Origin: Pseudomonadota bacterium
GTDB lineage: Bacteria; Pseudomonadota; Gammaproteobacteria; Burkholderiales; Thiobacillaceae
Length of the DNA: 64,000 nucleotides
Direction of reading: 5' to 3'
Assembly: GCA_021802555.1 (NCBI GenBank)
Contig: JAJZRU010000005.1
Span: 1-64,000, forward strand
Every line of letters starts with the position of its first letter. Positions within the stretch are counted from its first letter, which is position 1. The position numbers were made by a program, and so were the translations under genes. The notes beneath the pieces were generated by a model. That model was not told where the DNA came from and did no database searches. It worked only from the letters and a program-made list of their open reading frames with translations. This document shows positions 62,162 through 64,000 of this stretch, piece after piece.

Positions 62162-63352
62162 ATGTCCAAGGAAAAATTTGAGCGCACGAAGCCGCACGTG
62201 AACGTAGGGACGATCGGGCACGTGGATCATGGGAAGACGACGCTGACGGCGGCGATCACGACGATATTGTCGAAGAAGTATGGTGGGACGGCGAAGAACT
62301 ACGCTGACATTGACTCGGCGCCGGAGGAGAAGGCGCGGGGGATCACGATCAACACGGCGCACGTGGAGTACGAGACGGCGAAGCGGCACTACGCGCACGT
62401 GGACTGTCCTGGGCATGCCGACTACGTGAAGAACATGATCACGGGTGCGGCGCAGATGGACGGCGCGATATTGGTGGTGTCGGCGGCCGACGGCCCGATG
62501 CCGCAGACGCGGGAGCACATATTGCTGGCGCGCCAGGTGGGGGTGCCGTACATCATCGTCTATATGAACAAGGCGGACATGGTGGACGATGCCGAGCTGT
62601 TGGAGTTGGTCGAGATGGAAGTGCGCGAACTGTTGTCGAAGTACGACTTTCCTGGGGATGACACCCCCATCGTCATTGGTTCTGCCCTGAAGGCCCTGGA
62701 AGGGGATCAGAGCGACATAGGCGAGCCGAGCATCTTCAAGCTGGCCGACGCCCTGGACAGCTACATTCCCGAGCCCGAGCGGGCCATAGACCAGCCTTTC
62801 CTGATGCCCATCGAAGACGTGTTTTCCATCTCCGGGCGGGGCACGGTGGTGACTGGGCGGGTGGAGCGCGGCATCGTCAAGGTGGGCGAGGAAATCGAGA
62901 TAGTGGGCATCCGGCCGACCCAGAAGACCATCTGCACCGGGGTGGAGATGTTCAGGAAGCTTTTGGATCAGGGGCAGGCGGGGGACAACGTAGGCGTGCT
63001 GCTGCGCGGCACCAAGCGTGAGGAAGTGGAGCGGGGGCAGGTGCTGGCCAAGCCGGGGAGCATCACGCCGCACACCAAGTTCACGGCCGAGATTTATGTG
63101 CTTTCCAAGGAAGAAGGCGGGCGTCACACGCCGTTCTTCAATGGCTACCGCCCGCAGTTTTACTTCCGCACGACGGACGTGACGGGGAGCATCGAACTGC
63201 CGGCGGGGACGGAGATGGTGATGCCTGGGGACAACATCAGCATCACGGTGAGCCTGATATCGCCGATTGCGATGCAGGAGGGTCTGCGCTTTGCCATCCG
63301 CGAAGGCGGCCGCACCGTCGGCGCCGGCGTCGTGGCAAAGATTATCGAGTGA
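62162..63352 (+). CDS. tuf: Elongation factor Tu
   Basis: GTPase that delivers aminoacyl-tRNA to the ribosome. The 396-residue protein has [10 protein letters not shown] (G1), [12 protein letters not shown] (G3) and NKADMVDD (G4) and the usual three domains. The start at 62162 ([12 protein letters not shown]) is preserved. Codon use is odd for such a highly expressed gene: by hand count about 22 of 30 threonine codons are ACG, including all 13 in the first third. GGG, GCG, ATA and TTG codons are also frequent, while the middle part prefers ACC and GCC. The neighbouring tRNAs, secE and nusG give the usual betaproteobacterial order. Confidence 0.98.
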   Translation: MSKEKFERTKPHVNVGTIGHVDHGKTTLTAAITTILSKKYGGTAKNYADIDSAPEEKARGITINTAHVEYETAKRHYAHVDCPGHADYVKNMITGAAQMDGAILVVSAADGPMPQTREHILLARQVGVPYIIVYMNKADMVDDAELLELVEMEVRELLSKYDFPGDDTPIVIGSALKALEGDQSDIGEPSIFKLADALDSYIPEPERAIDQPFLMPIEDVFSISGRGTVVTGRVERGIVKVGEEIEIVGIRPTQKTICTGVEMFRKLLDQGQAGDNVGVLLRGTKREEVERGQVLAKPGSITPHTKFTAEIYVLSKEEGGRHTPFFNGYRPQFYFRTTDVTGSIELPAGTEMVMPGDNISITVSLISPIAMQEGLRFAIREGGRTVGAGVVAKIIE

Positions 63353-63360
63353 GGTTCGAC

Positions 63361-63392
63361 GCGCGGGCGTTTTGCCTGCGCGCCGGGTTTTT
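63361..63392 (+). terminator. Terminator after tuf
   Basis: GCGCGGGC (63361-63368) pairs with GCCTGCGC (63374-63381) with one wobble around GTTTT, followed by GCCGGGTTTTT. It separates tuf from tRNA-Trp. Confidence 0.75.
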
Positions 63393-63398
63393 GATTGC

Positions 63399-63474
63399 AG
63401 GCCAGTAGCTCAATTGGCAGAGCGTCGGTCTCCAAAACCGAAGGTTGGGGGTTCGAGACCCTCCTGGCCTGCCA
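63399..63474 (+). tRNA. tRNA-Trp (CCA)
   Basis: A 76-base cloverleaf with acceptor AGGCCAG / CTGGCCT, anticodon CCA in CTCCAAA, T-arm GTTCGAGAC and an encoded CCA end. It is placed between tuf and secE, as in many proteobacteria. Confidence 0.97.
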
Positions 63475-63510
63475 GATTTCGCAGGAAACGAGTGCGCGGC
63501 GACGCTGAAC

Positions 63511-63858
63511 ATGGCGGATAAAATCAAGTTGCTGATCGCGGCCCTCCTCGTTGCGGCGGGGGTGGCGGGCTTTTATCTATTGGCTGCGTATCCGACGGTA
63601 TTGCGCGTGCTTGCCGTGCTTGCCGGAATGGGCGCCGCCGCTGCGCTGGCCTATTTCACCGAGGCCGGGAAGGCGTTTGCCGCATTTGCCAGGGAGTCCT
63701 GGGTGGAGGCCAAGAAAGTGGTTTGGCCCAGCCGCAAGGAGACCATACAGTCCACGAGCCTGGTGATCGGGTTTGTGGTGGTGATGGCGATTTTTCTCTG
63801 GCTGGTGGATGCGGGCCTGGCTTGGGTAGTGCGCTTGGCTATGGGGCAGGGGGCCTAA
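63511..63858 (+). CDS. secE: Preprotein translocase subunit SecE
   Basis: Clamp subunit of the SecYEG translocon. The 115-residue protein has three membrane helices: about residues 6-22 and 28-44, then the conserved C-terminal one at 85-108. The conserved amphipathic region [27 protein letters not shown] lies at about residues 56-82. The ATG at 63511 has only a weak ribosome binding site. nusG follows after two bases. Confidence 0.96.
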   Translation: MADKIKLLIAALLVAAGVAGFYLLAAYPTVLRVLAVLAGMGAAAALAYFTEAGKAFAAFARESWVEAKKVVWPSRKETIQSTSLVIGFVVVMAIFLWLVDAGLAWVVRLAMGQGA

Positions 63859-63860
63859 CG

Positions 63861-64000
63861 ATGCGTTGGTATGTGGTTCACGCCTATTCGGGCTTTGAAA
63901 AGAGTGTTGCCAAGACCTTGGCTGAGCGCATCGAGCGCTCGGGCATGAAGGATCGCTTTGGCGAGATACTGGTGCCGGTGGAAGAGGTTGTGGAAATGAA
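63861..64000 (+). CDS. nusG: Transcription factor NusG, 5' part (cut by window edge)
   Basis: The first 46 codons read [20 protein letters not shown] and continue to PVEEVVEM, the N-terminal NGN domain of NusG, which binds RNA polymerase. The rest lies beyond the window. It is probably co-transcribed with secE. Confidence 0.96.
   Translation, partial: MRWYVVHAYSGFEKSVAKTLAERIERSGMKDRFGEILVPVEEVVEM

Overview
The window reads as one chromosomal segment of a GC-rich betaproteobacterial sulfur oxidiser. The evidence is a full oxidative-type dsr cluster (dsrEFH and dsrL are present), beta-type housekeeping neighbourhoods (lolB-ispE-tRNA-prs-rplY-pth-ychF; tRNA-Tyr/Gly/Thr-tuf-tRNA-Trp-secE-nusG), osmoregulated periplasmic glucan genes and a RimI/TsaB pair. 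I cannot fix the genus from sequence alone. No insertion sequence, prophage or CRISPR array was seen.

Layout. 1-460: a leftward pair, a small conserved protein and the start of a possible Cas6/Cmx6-like gene cut by the window edge. 464-13357: dsrABEFHCMKLJOPNR on the + strand, with RNA hairpins in the leader and after dsrA, dsrB and dsrC. 13375-16245: a lipoamide-dehydrogenase-like flavoprotein and a bifunctional siroheme synthase continue the run, so siroheme supply (cysG), siroheme amidation (dsrN) and its use (dsrAB) are linked. 16277-19183: ribH-nusB-thiL-pgpA-pncC. 19195-21741: a WYL-domain regulator divergent from recA-recX. 21776-25552: a decaprenyl-phospho-arabinose type module (dprE2, dprE1, gtrA leftward; ubiA-type transferase and PAP2-type phosphatase rightward). 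25533-32592: zinc-finger protein, ilvE, RNase T2, glycosyltransferase, O-antigen ligase, glnE. 32644-38206: acs, a small membrane protein, pstSCA without pstB. 38213-42593: bamD divergent from rluD-HIRAN protein, a structured intergenic region, tsaB-rimI-udg. 42615-48363: opgG-opgH-opgD on the - strand. 48716-50056: nfeD and an SPFH protein. 50091-55041 (- strand): GT-C membrane protein with TPRs, dynamin-like GTPase, mutM. 55133-61761: TPR lipoprotein-lolB-ispE, tRNA-Gln, prs, rplY, pth, ychF. 61771-64000: tRNA-Tyr, -Gly, -Thr, tuf, tRNA-Trp, secE and the start of nusG.

How it works together. DsrC carries sulfane sulfur received through DsrEFH. DsrAB oxidises it to sulfite with siroheme, DsrL links this to pyridine nucleotide, and the DsrMKJOP membrane complex exchanges electrons with the quinone pool. 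The points most worth a second look are the WYL regulator facing recA, the compact arabinan-donor module in a Gram-negative, the multibranched RNA-like fold at 40510-40722, a perfect 38-bp palindrome at 48508, inverted repeats before the RNase T2 gene, the cysteine-repeat tail of DsrR, the missing start codon of recX and the patchy codon use of tuf.
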